Source of the DNA: Pseudodesulfovibrio alkaliphilus
Lineage (GTDB): Bacteria > Desulfobacterota > Desulfovibrionia > Desulfovibrionales > Desulfovibrionaceae
Direction of reading: 5' to 3'
Assembly (NCBI RefSeq): GCF_009729555.1
Contig: NZ_WODC01000008.1
Coordinates: forward strand, 62,001-126,000
Length of the DNA stretch: 64,000 nucleotides
Within the stretch, counting starts at the first letter, position 1, and each line of letters opens with the position of its first letter. The notes beneath the pieces were generated by a model, which was given only the letters and a program-made list of their open reading frames with translations, did not search any database and was not told the origin of the DNA. The position numbers were made by a program, and so were the translations under genes. Shown piece by piece: positions 53,080 through 62,697 of the stretch.

Positions 53080-54210
53080 ATGTTCCGTAATCTCGCCGTT
53101 TTTATCCTGACCCTGGCCCTGCTGGCCGGATGCTCCAATACTGCCGATGAAATCGGAGTGGTAGCCCGCGTCAACGGTGCACCCATTTATCTTTCGCAGC
53201 TTGAATTCCAGCATGACCAGTTCCAGGTGGACGCCGTGGGCGGCTATGTGCCCAGCGTGGAAAACCTCAAGAACGAGTACGGCGAGATCCTGGCCGAACT
53301 CATCGTGCAGGAGCTGGTTGTCCAGGAGCTTGAAAAACGGGACATCGGCGTCTCGGACCACGAGATGCTCAAGGCCGAGGAGGAAGTCCGGGCCGACTAT
53401 CCCGAGGGAGCCTTCGACCAGATGCTGGTGGAGGAGTATATCGATCTCAAGGCGTGGCGTCTCCAATTGCGCAACCATCTGGCCATGCGGAAGTTTTTTT
53501 ATCAGGTGCTGCGGCCCCAGATCAAGATCGACTATCGCGAGGCCGAACAATATTATCGTGACCGAATCTCGGACTTTTATCTTCCCGAATCGCTGCGTAT
53601 CCTGGTGGTGCGCGGCCCCAGCCGCGAGATAGTGGGCAAGGCCGTGGAGCGCTTTCTGGCCGAGCGGGACCATCTGGACCTGACCACCGCCTTTGGCGAG
53701 GTGGAGACCCGCGATGTGATGATACGGGAGGAACGGCTGTCTGCCACCTGGAAAAACGCCCTGACCGGCGTGGCTCCAGGGCAGGCCAGCGGCGTACTCA
53801 CAGATCGTTTCGGTTTTGAAGCCCTGGTTTTGCTGGAGCGCAGCCCGGCCAAGGTTCTTGAGCCCGCCCAGGCCTACCCCCTGGTGGAAAACGCCCTGGT
53901 CGAGCGCAAGTTGCACGATGCCTTTGACGCATGGCTCGACACGGCCATGGCCCGCGCCAGGATTTCCTTGAGCAGCCACCTGTTGTCTTCGGAAGAATTC
54001 CCGCAGCTTGCGCCGTTGCCCATGTCCGACCCGGAGGATTCCGATGGAGCGGAGCCGGAGCCCTTGATGCAGGACCTTCAGGACGAGGACCTGAGTGACG
54101 ATGTTTCCGGCGCGGACGAATCCGAGGGAGACGAATCAGGAGAGGACGAGATGGGCTCGGAAGACGAGTTCAACGGTCAAGAATCCATCAATGACGCCGA
54201 AAATGGATAA
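53080..54210 (+). CDS. SurA-like folding lipoprotein with acidic tail
   Basis: 376 residues. A lipobox LLAGC (Cys18) directs it to a membrane. The body resembles the SurA N-domain plus a parvulin-like segment (VVARVNGAPIYLSQLEFQHD, ELIVQELVVQELEKRDIGVSD, and LRILVVRGPSREIVGKAVERF). The last 60 residues are strongly acidic (EDEDLSDDVSGADESEGDESG-like). Parvulin active-site residues are not clear, so it may be a chaperone only. It precedes the canonical surA gene. Confidence 0.8.
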   Translation: MFRNLAVFILTLALLAGCSNTADEIGVVARVNGAPIYLSQLEFQHDQFQVDAVGGYVPSVENLKNEYGEILAELIVQELVVQELEKRDIGVSDHEMLKAEEEVRADYPEGAFDQMLVEEYIDLKAWRLQLRNHLAMRKFFYQVLRPQIKIDYREAEQYYRDRISDFYLPESLRILVVRGPSREIVGKAVERFLAERDHLDLTTAFGEVETRDVMIREERLSATWKNALTGVAPGQASGVLTDRFGFEALVLLERSPAKVLEPAQAYPLVENALVERKLHDAFDAWLDTAMARARISLSSHLLSSEEFPQLAPLPMSDPEDSDGAEPEPLMQDLQDEDLSDDVSGADESEGDESGEDEMGSEDEFNGQESINDAENG

Positions 54211-54301
54211 CCCGGCGCGTTCGTTGCATAGTTTGCATAAAGAGACTAGAATCCGTCACCATCAGCGAATCAAGCCCTCCGGGGTTTTTGGGAGACACTT
54301 C

Positions 54302-55240
54302 GTGGCACGACGATTTTCCTTGCTCACCCTTTTGGCATTATTCCTTTTCTTTACCAGCTCCTGGGCGCAGGAGGAGGCGTACGACAGGATTCTGGTCAAG
54401 GTGAACAGCGGCATCATCACTCAGTACGACCTTGAAGAGGAAATGCGGCCCATCCTGGCATCCGTCAGAGGGCGGCAGATGACCCAGGCCGAGCGGAAGC
54501 AACTGGCTGATCTGCGTCGGCAGATCCTTGAGCGGATGGTCAATGACATGCTCATGAAGCAGGAGATAGCCAAGTATCAGATCGAGGTGTCGGACTCCGT
54601 GCTGGACGACGAGATCCGCAGGATGCGCGATGAACGCGGTCTGAGTGCCGAGGAGTTCGAGGAGACCGTCAGGCGCGATGGATTATCCATGCAGGAGTTC
54701 CGGCACAAGCTCCGGGGAATCATCGAGAAGCAGGAGCTGCTCGGTTACATGGTCCACAGCAAGGTAGTGGTGACCGATACGGAAATCCAGGCCGAGTACG
54801 AGGCCAAGCGAGACAATTATACTCTCGACAAGATGGTCACTCTGGCCATTATCATGCTGCCTGCGGATGTCTCGGCCATTGAGGTCAAGAAACGCATCGA
54901 GGGCGGTGAGCTGACCTTTTCCCAGGCGGTCGAGAGGTACAGCGTCGGCCCTGGCAAGGATTCGGGCGGTGTTATCGGTGAGGTCAACTGGGCTGATCTG
55001 GCGGACGACTGGCGCGAATCCATTGAGGGCGTCAAGCAGGGCGGTGTTGGGCAGCCTCTGGAAGTGCGCGGCCATACTGCGCTGCTTTCTCCGGCGTCAA
55101 TTGCCTCCGACAGGCTTGTTCCCCTTGAGGATGTGCGCGATGCCATCTTCGAGCGGCTCATGGAGACCAAGCGGGATACAATTTTCGACGAGTACTTTGA
55201 GAAGCTCAAGCAGAGTTCCGTCATAATCTACATGGACTGA
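54302..55240 (+). CDS. surA: Periplasmic peptidyl-prolyl isomerase / chaperone SurA
   Basis: 312 residues. GTG 54302 after GGGAGA gives a clear signal peptide (FSLLTLLALFLFFTSSWA, then Q). The SurA N-domain follows (ILVKVNSGIITQYDLEEEM, QLADLRRQILERMVNDMLMKQ), then one parvulin domain (LDKMVTLAIIMLPAD, RYSVGPGKDSGGVIGEVNW). Only one isomerase domain is present, against two in E. coli. It assists outer-membrane protein folding, probably with the lipoprotein encoded upstream. Confidence 0.85.
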   Translation: MARRFSLLTLLALFLFFTSSWAQEEAYDRILVKVNSGIITQYDLEEEMRPILASVRGRQMTQAERKQLADLRRQILERMVNDMLMKQEIAKYQIEVSDSVLDDEIRRMRDERGLSAEEFEETVRRDGLSMQEFRHKLRGIIEKQELLGYMVHSKVVVTDTEIQAEYEAKRDNYTLDKMVTLAIIMLPADVSAIEVKKRIEGGELTFSQAVERYSVGPGKDSGGVIGEVNWADLADDWRESIEGVKQGGVGQPLEVRGHTALLSPASIASDRLVPLEDVRDAIFERLMETKRDTIFDEYFEKLKQSSVIIYMD

Positions 55241-55268
55241 CGATACCGTTCGTCAATGGAGAAACCTG

Positions 55269-56273
55269 ATGAATTTCGAGGAGCTTGGACAAACGCTCAG
55301 AGAAGAGCGCGAGAGGCAGGGGCTGACTGTGGCTGCGGTTATGGAAGCCACCAAGATCAGCCGCACCAACATCGAGGCCATGGAGTCCGGGAATCGATCC
55401 ATGTTGCCCCATCCTGTGTATGCAAAGGGTTTTGTTAAAAGTTACGCCAGATTCCTTGGCCTGGATGCCGAAGAGCTGGGCATGGTCATGGATCGGGAGT
55501 TTCAGGATCAGGAATGTGAGCCCAGAGACCCTGGTTACGATGTTTCCCCAAACGCAGAAAAGGCTTTTCTTGCCAGGGCATGCGCCAGTCCCGAGGGACG
55601 GCGTTCCCGGGTGGTGCTTGTCGTGGCCCTGTTGTTCCTTTTTGCCGTGGTGGGGCTTCTGGTGTTCAGTTTCAGCGCTGGCGACAAGGGTGCGCCTCCT
55701 CAAACAGCTGGTACCGAATCTTCCGTGGTGGAAGGCCCGGATCTCCGGGTTGACGAGGTTGAGATGGTCGAGCCGGAAGCTTCGGGCGAAGGTGCGGAGG
55801 CGGAGGATGCTCCGGCGTCTGTGTCTGGCCGGGAAAGTGCATCCGTCGCCAATTCAGCCGGTTCGGCAGAGTCCGCGTCCGGCGTTCAGGAGGGGGCCGC
55901 TGCCGGGAGCGGCGCTGCAATTCCGGCTTCTGCCCCCTTGGGCGGCAGGCCCACGGACAGGGCCGTTGAATCCGAGGAGGAGGGGTTTTCCACTTCTGAT
56001 GTCGAGGCGGGCACACAGAAATACGATCATGTGGTGATCATCCGCGCCACCACCTCCAAGGGGTGCTGGATTGGAGTGTGGCAGGGCGAGGAGACGAACA
56101 TGTCCCGTGATTTCGTCCTGCGCGAGGGTGAGCCTCTGCGGTTGATGTTCAACAGCCCGCGGCGCATCCGTATCGGCAATGTGGCGGGCGTCACCGTCAC
56201 TTACAACGGCAAGCCCTATCCCCTGGAAAACGCCCGGGGGAACATCCAGACCCTGCGTTTCGGCATGGACTAG
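55269..56273 (+). CDS. RodZ-like helix-turn-helix / DUF4115 membrane protein
   Basis: 334 residues: a cytoplasmic HTH_25 domain (FEELGQTLREERERQGLTVAAVMEATKIS, then YAKGFVKSYARFLGLD), a transmembrane helix near 116-138 (VVLVVALLFLFAVVGLLVF), a low-complexity Ser/Glu/Ala-rich periplasmic linker, and a C-terminal DUF4115 beta domain (KGCWIGVWQGEE, LMFNSPRRIRIGNVAGVTVTYNG). The layout matches RodZ, which anchors MreB for rod shape. Located between surA and recO. Confidence 0.88.
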   Translation: MNFEELGQTLREERERQGLTVAAVMEATKISRTNIEAMESGNRSMLPHPVYAKGFVKSYARFLGLDAEELGMVMDREFQDQECEPRDPGYDVSPNAEKAFLARACASPEGRRSRVVLVVALLFLFAVVGLLVFSFSAGDKGAPPQTAGTESSVVEGPDLRVDEVEMVEPEASGEGAEAEDAPASVSGRESASVANSAGSAESASGVQEGAAAGSGAAIPASAPLGGRPTDRAVESEEEGFSTSDVEAGTQKYDHVVIIRATTSKGCWIGVWQGEETNMSRDFVLREGEPLRLMFNSPRRIRIGNVAGVTVTYNGKPYPLENARGNIQTLRFGMD

Positions 56274-56306
56274 CCCGACCGGGGACTGACGTTTCGGAAG
56301 GCCTGC

Positions 56307-57065
56307 ATGGACGCCACCGAAAAAGCCCTGGTCCTTAAGGTGGGCTGCTTCCGGGAGGCGGACTGCTGGGTCAGACTCTTCACCCCCACGCGGGGTATCT
56401 TCAACGCCTTTGCCTTTGGGGGTAGCCGGAGCCGTCGCCGCTTCGTGGGCTGCCTCGATCCCCTGAGCCTTGTCCTTTTTTCCATCGGGTCTGATCGCCG
56501 GGGAGCCTATTCCGTGCTCGGCGAAGGGTCGTTGCTGCATAATTTCCCCGGCATCCGGGCTGATGCGGCCGCTGCCGGTCTGGCCGCAAATTGTGTCCGC
56601 TTTGTTGAGGCGGTGGAGATTGATCCCTCGGACGCCGCCCCGGTGTATCACCTGCTGCTGAACACGCTATACCTGCTTGACTCTGGCCAGGGCAGCCCGG
56701 ATTTCGTGCCGTGGTTTTTTCGGGCCAGACTTGCCTTTGCTATGGGGTATGATCCGGATTTCGAAAATTGCGGAACATGCGGCAGTCCCGTGAGCCAGGG
56801 GCGGGGGCACCTGTTCGTGGTGGAGCAGGGCCAAGTGGTCTGTGCGGCTTGTCATTCGGTCGGGAAACCGTTAGATGGACTTGCCCGGTCGGTTTCCCCC
56901 GGTGTGTTGCGCGCTCTGGAGTGGATCCGCGAAAGCGATCCGGGCGATTGGGGGCGGGTGGTGCTGGACCGTGAGGTCAGACGCCAGGTCAGCCAGCTCG
57001 TGGAAATGTTTGTCGCCTATCATCTGGGCCTCTCCTGGGAGAACGGCATATATAAAAAGGTCTGA
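56307..57065 (+). CDS. recO: DNA repair protein RecO
   Basis: Helps load RecA at gaps by annealing SSB-coated DNA. 252 residues: an N-terminal OB fold ([21 protein letters not shown] to [10 protein letters not shown]-type), a helical middle, and a zinc-binding CGTCG...VCAACHS segment near 155-185. It follows the rodZ-like gene by 33 bases and precedes glyQ by 13. Confidence 0.9.
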   Translation: MDATEKALVLKVGCFREADCWVRLFTPTRGIFNAFAFGGSRSRRRFVGCLDPLSLVLFSIGSDRRGAYSVLGEGSLLHNFPGIRADAAAAGLAANCVRFVEAVEIDPSDAAPVYHLLLNTLYLLDSGQGSPDFVPWFFRARLAFAMGYDPDFENCGTCGSPVSQGRGHLFVVEQGQVVCAACHSVGKPLDGLARSVSPGVLRALEWIRESDPGDWGRVVLDREVRRQVSQLVEMFVAYHLGLSWENGIYKKV

Positions 57066-57078
57066 GTTGGAGTATTCG

Positions 57079-57948
57079 ATGAATTTTCAGGACGTGATAT
57101 TGAAACTTCAGGGTTTCTGGGCCGAATACGGCTGCGCCGTGGTCCAGCCTATGGACATCGAGTGCGGCGCGGGAACCTTCAATCCTTCGACGTTTTTCCG
57201 TGTCATCGGGCCGGAACCGTGGAAGACGGCCTATGTGGAGCCTTCGCGCAGGCCCACTGACGGCCGTTACGGCGAGAATCCGAACCGTTTGCAGCACTAT
57301 TATCAATTTCAGGTTATCCTCAAGCCTTCGCCGGACAACATCCAGGAGCTGTACCTTGAGAGCTTGGCCGCTCTGGGCATCGACGCTTCCTGCCACGACA
57401 TCCGGTTCGTGGAGGACGATTGGGAATCGCCAACCCTGGGCGCCTGGGGTCTGGGCTGGGAAGTCTGGCTCAACGGCATGGAAGTGACGCAGTTCACTTA
57501 TTTCCAGCAGGTGGGCGGGATCGATCTTAAACCCGTGTCCGTGGAGATCACGTATGGTCTTGAGCGTATCTCCATGTATCTCCAGGAAAAAGAGTCTGTC
57601 TACGACCTTGCCTGGAACGACGAGATCACCTACGGCCACGTCTACCACCAAAATGAGGTGGAGCAGTCCAAGTACAACTTCGAGCTGTCCGACCCGGCCC
57701 TGCTCTTCGAGCTGTTCAACAGGTTTGAGGCGGAATGCCTCAGACTGTGCGAGGAAGGACTTCCCTGGCCTGCCTACGATTGCTGCCTGAAGTGCTCCCA
57801 TTCCTTCAACATGCTCGACGCACGGGGGGCCATCTCCATCACCGAGCGGGCCACCTATATTGGCCGTGTGCGCAATCTGGCCTCCAAGATCGCCCGGCTT
57901 TATGCCGACCAGCGCGAGGCCATGGGTTATCCCATGCTGAAGAAATAG
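57079..57948 (+). CDS. glyQ: Glycyl-tRNA synthetase alpha subunit
   Basis: Class II catalytic chain of the alpha2-beta2 enzyme that charges tRNA-Gly. [22 protein letters not shown] at the N-terminus, [41 protein letters not shown] (motif 2) and [18 protein letters not shown] are diagnostic. 289 residues, ATG 57079 after TTGGAG; an upstream open frame is not family sequence. Confidence 0.96.
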   Translation: MNFQDVILKLQGFWAEYGCAVVQPMDIECGAGTFNPSTFFRVIGPEPWKTAYVEPSRRPTDGRYGENPNRLQHYYQFQVILKPSPDNIQELYLESLAALGIDASCHDIRFVEDDWESPTLGAWGLGWEVWLNGMEVTQFTYFQQVGGIDLKPVSVEITYGLERISMYLQEKESVYDLAWNDEITYGHVYHQNEVEQSKYNFELSDPALLFELFNRFEAECLRLCEEGLPWPAYDCCLKCSHSFNMLDARGAISITERATYIGRVRNLASKIARLYADQREAMGYPMLKK

Positions 57949-57987
57949 GGCGAAAGCCAAGCGAACCGAGAAGAAAAGAGTACACAC

Positions 57988-60099
57988 ATGGCCGAATTCA
58001 TATTGGAAATCGGAACCGAGGAAATGCCTGCCCGCTTTGTGCCCAGGCTGGCGACCGAGCTTGAGCAGACCTTTGCCCGGCTGCTTGAGGAGGCGATGGT
58101 CGAAAACCATGGTGTGTGCACGTATGCCACGCCCCGCCGCATAACGGCCCATGTTGCCGACATGGCCGACTTCCAGCGGCGACAGGAGGAGACCGTCACC
58201 GGCCCTCCCGCCCGTATCGCCTTTGATGCGGAAGGCAATCTGACCAAGGCCGGACAGGGCTTTGCCAGGACGCAGGGGGTGGACGAGTCGGCCATTTTCC
58301 GCCTTGAGACGGATAAAGGCGAGTATCTCGCCGTCACCAAGACCGTCGGCGGCGGCAGAGCCATCGACATCCTGCCTGCCCTCTGCGTCAGGGCGGTGGA
58401 GTCCCTTTCCTTTCCCAAGAAGATGCGCTGGGGCGGCTACGATTTTGCCTTTGGCCGTCCGGTGCGCTGGCTGTTGGCCCTGCTGGATGAGACGGTTGTG
58501 GAGTTTTCGGTGGAGAATCTTAACTCCGGGCGTGTCACACGCGGTCATCGGGTCATGGGGCCTGGACCCTTCGAGGTGCCGTCCGCCGCGGACTATTTTT
58601 CCGTTGTCGAGAACCAGTGCCGGATTGTCATTGATCCCGAGGTGCGCAAGGGGGCCATCGTGGCCGAGGGCGACCGGCTGGCCGCGGCCCTTGGCGGTAC
58701 CGTCGTCTGGGATGACGCGCTTCTTGACGAGGTGGCCAACCTCGTGGAGTACCCGCGCCCGCTCATCGGCGACATCGACCCCCGCTATTTGGAACTGCCA
58801 CGAGAGGTGCTGCTGACCTCCATGCAGTCCCACCAGAAAAGCTTCGGCGTACAGGGGCCGGACGGCGGACTCATGCCGTATTTCCTGACCACCCTGAACA
58901 TCGAGCCTGCAGACATCGCCCTGGTCAAGAAGGGCTGGGAGCGCGTGCTCAAGGCACGGCTGGAGGACGCCCGTTTCTTTTGGGAGGCAGACTGCAAGGT
59001 CGATTTTCGCACCTGGCTGGACAAGCTGGATAACGTGGTCTTCCTCGGCCCGCTGGGCTCGGTAGGCGACAAATCGCGCCGCATCGGCGTCTTGTGCGCC
59101 GGGCTGGCCGAAAAGCTGGCTGCCTCCAAGGGGCTTCTGCCCGGCGTGTTCGAGGCCTATGCCCAGGCGGGACGTTTGTCCAAGGCCGACCTCGTGTCCG
59201 AGATGGTCATCGAGTTCGACACCCTTCAGGGCAAGATGGGCGGTATCTATGCCGAGCGTTCGGGCAAGGGCGACATCGTCTCGCAGGGCATCTACGAGCA
59301 GTATCTGCCCGCCGGGCCGGAATCCCCTGTCCCTGGAAGCCTGTCCGGGGCCTTTGTTTCCATGGCCGACAAGGCGGACACCCTGGTGGGGTGCTTCGGT
59401 CTGGGTAAGGCGCCCACCGGGGCCAACGACCCCTATGCCCTGCGTCGCTGCGCCTTGGGCATCGCCCGCATTGTCATGGAGCATGATCTCGATCTCGATC
59501 TGCGGGAGTTCCTGGCCGCCGCGCAGAATGCTTACGACAAGGACATTCCCTGGAAGATCGGGCGGGATGAGGCCCTGGAAAGGTTGCTGGACTTCTTCGG
59601 CCAGCGGCTGCGCGCCCTGTTTACCGGACTGGGCATCGAGACCCGGGTGGTGGACGCAGCCCTGGGCGCAGGGTTCACGGACATCCGCACTCTCAAGGCC
59701 CGGCTCGACGCCCTCGACGCCTTCAGTCGGGAGCCGGATTTCGAACAGGCAGTGCTGACCTTCAAGCGGGCGGCCAACATCATCCGCAAGCAGGGGGATG
59801 AGGCCGGGCAGGAGTTGACCGGCGGCTACGACCCGGACCTCTTTGAAGGCGACCATGAGACCGCCTTTGGCGCCAGGCTGGAGGAGACCGGCCCCCGGTT
59901 CGATGCCCTCTGGGAAAACCGTGATTTTGCCGGTTTGCTTGGGCTGTTGCGTGAGTTGCGGCCATCGGTCGATGGGTTCTTCGACAATGTCATGGTCATG
60001 TGTGATGATGTCGATGTACGCCTGAACCGGCTCAATCTGCTCAAGGCCCTTGTGGACAGGCTGGGCCGTCTGGCCGACTTCAACGCCTTGCAGGTCTAA
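57988..60099 (+). CDS. glyS: Glycyl-tRNA synthetase beta subunit
   Basis: tRNA-recognition chain partner of GlyQ. 703 residues: EFILEIGTEEMPARFVP at the N-terminus, FPKKMRWGGYDFAFGRPVRW, an HD-like central domain (SHQKSFGVQG region and AGRLSKADLVSEMVIEFDTLQG), and the C-terminal DALR anticodon-binding domain (FFDNVMVMCDDVDVRLNRLNLL). Completes the run starting at mfd. Confidence 0.95.
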   Translation: MAEFILEIGTEEMPARFVPRLATELEQTFARLLEEAMVENHGVCTYATPRRITAHVADMADFQRRQEETVTGPPARIAFDAEGNLTKAGQGFARTQGVDESAIFRLETDKGEYLAVTKTVGGGRAIDILPALCVRAVESLSFPKKMRWGGYDFAFGRPVRWLLALLDETVVEFSVENLNSGRVTRGHRVMGPGPFEVPSAADYFSVVENQCRIVIDPEVRKGAIVAEGDRLAAALGGTVVWDDALLDEVANLVEYPRPLIGDIDPRYLELPREVLLTSMQSHQKSFGVQGPDGGLMPYFLTTLNIEPADIALVKKGWERVLKARLEDARFFWEADCKVDFRTWLDKLDNVVFLGPLGSVGDKSRRIGVLCAGLAEKLAASKGLLPGVFEAYAQAGRLSKADLVSEMVIEFDTLQGKMGGIYAERSGKGDIVSQGIYEQYLPAGPESPVPGSLSGAFVSMADKADTLVGCFGLGKAPTGANDPYALRRCALGIARIVMEHDLDLDLREFLAAAQNAYDKDIPWKIGRDEALERLLDFFGQRLRALFTGLGIETRVVDAALGAGFTDIRTLKARLDALDAFSREPDFEQAVLTFKRAANIIRKQGDEAGQELTGGYDPDLFEGDHETAFGARLEETGPRFDALWENRDFAGLLGLLRELRPSVDGFFDNVMVMCDDVDVRLNRLNLLKALVDRLGRLADFNALQV

Positions 60100-60106
60100 A
60101 AAAAAC

Positions 60107-60134
60107 TTGACATAGGAAAGAGAGTCCATATAAA
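60107..60134 (+). promoter_or_regulatory. Strong sigma-70 type promoter of rpsT
   Basis: Perfect TTGACA (60107-60112), 16-base spacer, TATAAA (60129-60134). It sits eight bases after the glyS stop and leaves a leader of about 60 bases before the rpsT start, with a GGAG ribosome site. Confidence 0.78.
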
Positions 60135-60202
60135 AGGCTCTCCCTTTGGGAAAATCAGTAAGACAAGCGTTTCACTACGATAAACGATCAGGAGTATCCA
60201 CC

Positions 60203-60466
60203 TTGGCTAATCACAAGTCCGCCCTGAAGAGGCACCGTCAGAGCTTGAAGCGTCGCGCCCGCAACCGCATCTCCAAGACCCGCATCAAGAACACCGTCAA
60301 GGCCGTTCGGCTGGCGATTGAGGAGAATGATGTCGCAAAGGCCCAGGAGGCGCTGAAGGCCGCCATGTCCGTGCTGGACAAGGCCGCCCGCAAAAAGGTC
60401 ATTCACGACCGTCAGGCCCAGCGCCGCGTTGCCCGTCTTCAGGCCGCGATCAACAAACTGGCCTAG
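60203..60466 (+). CDS. rpsT: Ribosomal protein S20, TTG start
   Basis: 87 residues, basic: ANHKSALKRHRQSLKRRARN, RIKNTVKAVR, and the C-terminal ARKKVIHDRQAQRRVARLQ. The family N-terminus is MANHKSA, and the codon before GCT-AAT is TTG at 60203 with GGAG nine bases upstream. In-frame ATG at 60146 would add nineteen unrelated residues. A rare UUG start is also used by E. coli rpsT, where it takes part in autoregulation. Confidence 0.95.
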   Translation: MANHKSALKRHRQSLKRRARNRISKTRIKNTVKAVRLAIEENDVAKAQEALKAAMSVLDKAARKKVIHDRQAQRRVARLQAAINKLA

Positions 60467-60500
60467 CCCGGATTCTCGTCCTTTTCGCTGTATGAGAGCC

Positions 60501-60531
60501 GCCCGCCGCACATTTGTGCGGCGGGCTTTTT
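60501..60531 (+). terminator. Terminator of rpsT
   Basis: An 11-base-pair perfect stem (GCCCGCCGCAC with GTGCGGCGGGC, 60501-60526) with a four-base loop, followed by five T residues. Confidence 0.93.
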
Positions 60532-60579
60532 GCGTTGGGCGATTGTGCCGATGCTGGCGGCTGGGGCGGGTCGTCGGAG

Positions 60580-61260
60580 TCAGCGGCCTTCCTCGGCCAG
60601 TTCCTCCAGGCGTTTCCTGTCGATGATGGTGATCTCCCGGCCATTGATGGCGATGATCTCCTCATCGGTGAGGCGTTTGAAGATACGTGAGAGTGTCTCC
60701 TGAATTGTTCCGAGATAAAAGGCGATCTGTCCTTTTGGGAGATCGAGGCGGAGGGTATCCGAATCCTGCGACGAGCGCAGGAGCAGCAGGTAGGAGGCCA
60801 CTCGTGCCGGGGTTTCCTTGAGGCTGAGGTCATCGATCTTGTTGACCAGCAGACGCAGCTTCTGGGAGAGCATGGCCATCATTTTCATGGCGATGTCCGG
60901 GTCTTTTCTGATCAGGTTCTCGAAGTCGCGACGGGGAAAAAAGAGCGCTTCGCAGGGTTCCAAGGCCTGGGCATGGGCCGGGAAGGTCCTGCCCTGGAAG
61001 ACCGGAACCTCGCCAAAAGCCTCGCCCGGGCCAAAAACATGCAGGATGTGCTCCTTGCCCGAGGGCGAGGTGCGATAAATCTTGACCCTGCCCATGGTCG
61101 GCGCAAAAAAACCGTGGGCCGGAATGTCGGCCTCAAAGAGCACCTCGCCCTTGTCATAGCGCTTGATCACGGCGATATCCGCGATTCTGGCCAGTTTTTC
61201 CTCAGGCAACCCCTCGAAAAACGTGATGGACCTGACCGCTGCGAGTTTGTCCGTCGCCAT
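60580..61260 (-). CDS. Crp/Fnr family transcription regulator
   Basis: 226 residues: a cyclic-nucleotide-binding-type barrel (YDKGEVLFEADIPAHGFFAPTMGRVKIY, FGPGEAFGEVPVFQG), a dimer helix (MMAMLSQKLRLLVNKIDDLSL), and a C-terminal HTH (LPKGQIAFYLGTIQETLSRIFKRL). It lacks the N-terminal cysteines of oxygen-sensing FNR. The HTH resembles the HcpR group of nitrosative-stress regulators in sulfate reducers; the effector is unknown. Divergent from the Fe-S genes it probably controls. Confidence 0.88.
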   Translation of the reverse strand: MATDKLAAVRSITFFEGLPEEKLARIADIAVIKRYDKGEVLFEADIPAHGFFAPTMGRVKIYRTSPSGKEHILHVFGPGEAFGEVPVFQGRTFPAHAQALEPCEALFFPRRDFENLIRKDPDIAMKMMAMLSQKLRLLVNKIDDLSLKETPARVASYLLLLRSSQDSDTLRLDLPKGQIAFYLGTIQETLSRIFKRLTDEEIIAINGREITIIDRKRLEELAEEGR

Positions 61261-61295
61261 TGATTCTCCCTGGTTTGACGAATAATTATTCCAAT

Positions 61296-61309
61296 TTGAC
61301 CTAAGTCAT
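61296..61309 (+). promoter_or_regulatory. Candidate Crp/Fnr-family operator
   Basis: TTGAC-CTAA-GTCAT is an FNR/HcpR-like dyad with the conserved TGAC-N4-GTCA core, in the gap between the regulator and the polyferredoxin gene. An adjacent perfect palindrome GAATAATTATTC (61280-61291) could serve as a -10 region. Self- and target-control is inferred from position. Confidence 0.45.
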
Positions 61310-61343
61310 GGCTGTCGTCAAAAAGAAAGGCCAACCTTGGACC

Positions 61344-62669
61344 ATGACGAAGCGAGAAAAACACCTCCTCATGATCCTGCCCGGCATGGCCCTGCTGCTT
61401 CTTGCAGCACACAGCTTGCGGCTCGGTGATATCGGCATGGTCGCCGCGTTGATCGTCCTGATCGGCCTGATGCTGTTCAGGCGTGGCTGGGTGCGTATTG
61501 TGCTGATGGCCGCGCTTGCCTGGGGTGCTTTTGTCTGGGCGGAAACGACCCTGAATCTCGTCGGATTCCGTCAAGCCATGGGAGCGCCATGGATGCGGCT
61601 CCTGGCCATCATGGTCGGCGTTGTGGTCATTGACCTTTTGGCTCTGCTGGCCGTCGCGGCAGAACCGGGCAGACGGTTCTTTCATCAAGGGGATAACGCC
61701 TTAGCGCGGGCTGCCGTATTTTTGCTCTCCGTGGTAGCTCTGGCTATGATCCGTTCCAAGGTGCCGTTTCCCATCCTTTTGGCAGACAGGTACTTTCCGG
61801 CCTGGGGTTGGCTTGAGATCATGGCTCTTGGCATCTATGCCCAGTGGATAGCCGGTCTGATGCTTGCTCCCGGAGGGCACGGGTTTGTCAGGCCGCGCAT
61901 CTGGGCCTTGTTCTCGGCCGTGTTTTTCGGCCAACTCGCCCTCGGGTTGGCGGGCATGGAGTCCATGCTCATGACTGGTTCCCTCCACCTGCCCGTGCCC
62001 GCGCTTATTGCAGCCGGCCCAGTGTTCAGGGGCGAGGGGCTGTTCATGCCCATTCTCTTTGGCGTGACCGTGCTTCTGGTCGGTCCGGCCTGGTGCAGCC
62101 ATCTTTGTTACATCGGAGCGTGGGACGACGCCATGAGCCGTCGCGGTCCGCGTCCTGGTCCATCGGCATCAGTGCGCCGCCTGAGCGTGTTCGGTCGCGG
62201 TGCAGCCCTGATACTGGTGGTGGCGACGGCGCTGGCCTTGCGGGCGATGGGTGTTCCCGGTGCCACTGCGGTGCTCATGGCCGCCGGGTTCGGCTTGATC
62301 GGCGTGGGCGTTATGGTTCTGGTTTCCAGCAGGATGGGACTGATGGCCCACTGCACCGCCTATTGCCCCATGGGAATTGTTTCCAATGTCCTTGGTCGTC
62401 TTTCTCCCTGGCGGATGCGTATAGATCGCGACTGCTGTGCTTGCGGTGCCTGTTTCAGCCGTTGTCGCTACGGCGCTCTTGATACCGAGCGCGTGGTCAG
62501 TGGTGCCCCATCCCTGTCCTGCACCCTGTGCGGGGATTGCGTGTCCTCCTGCCCTCACGGACAGATAGGCTACCGTTTCCCCGGCCTTTCTCCGGATGCG
62601 GCCCGAACCGTGTTCATTGTTTTGATCGTCAGCCTGCACGCCGTATTTCTCGGGGTGGCAAGAATATAA
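61344..62669 (+). CDS. Membrane-bound polyferredoxin (NapH/CcoG-like)
   Basis: 441 residues, about nine hydrophobic segments. A cytoplasmic/periplasmic loop carries GPAWCSHLCYIGAWDD, a motif of NapH/RdxA-type electron carriers. Near the C-terminus are two Fe-S motifs: CCACGACFSRC (CxxCxxCxxxC) and CTLCGDCVSSCP. A final helix follows. It would pass electrons from the quinone pool or ferredoxin to the enzymes downstream. ATG 61344 is chosen because the ATG at 61308 has no ribosome site and overlaps the putative operator; the difference is 12 residues. Confidence 0.85.
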   Translation: MTKREKHLLMILPGMALLLLAAHSLRLGDIGMVAALIVLIGLMLFRRGWVRIVLMAALAWGAFVWAETTLNLVGFRQAMGAPWMRLLAIMVGVVVIDLLALLAVAAEPGRRFFHQGDNALARAAVFLLSVVALAMIRSKVPFPILLADRYFPAWGWLEIMALGIYAQWIAGLMLAPGGHGFVRPRIWALFSAVFFGQLALGLAGMESMLMTGSLHLPVPALIAAGPVFRGEGLFMPILFGVTVLLVGPAWCSHLCYIGAWDDAMSRRGPRPGPSASVRRLSVFGRGAALILVVATALALRAMGVPGATAVLMAAGFGLIGVGVMVLVSSRMGLMAHCTAYCPMGIVSNVLGRLSPWRMRIDRDCCACGACFSRCRYGALDTERVVSGAPSLSCTLCGDCVSSCPHGQIGYRFPGLSPDAARTVFIVLIVSLHAVFLGVARI

Positions 62670-62697
62670 TCCAGATTTCTAAAAAAGAGGTGATACC

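Noticed and set aside
56989-60129. Open frame of 1046 codons on the minus strand opposite glyQ and glyS
   Set aside because: It mirrors the codon structure of two certain genes on the other strand, has no family motifs and no ribosome site; typical antisense shadow in GC-rich DNA.
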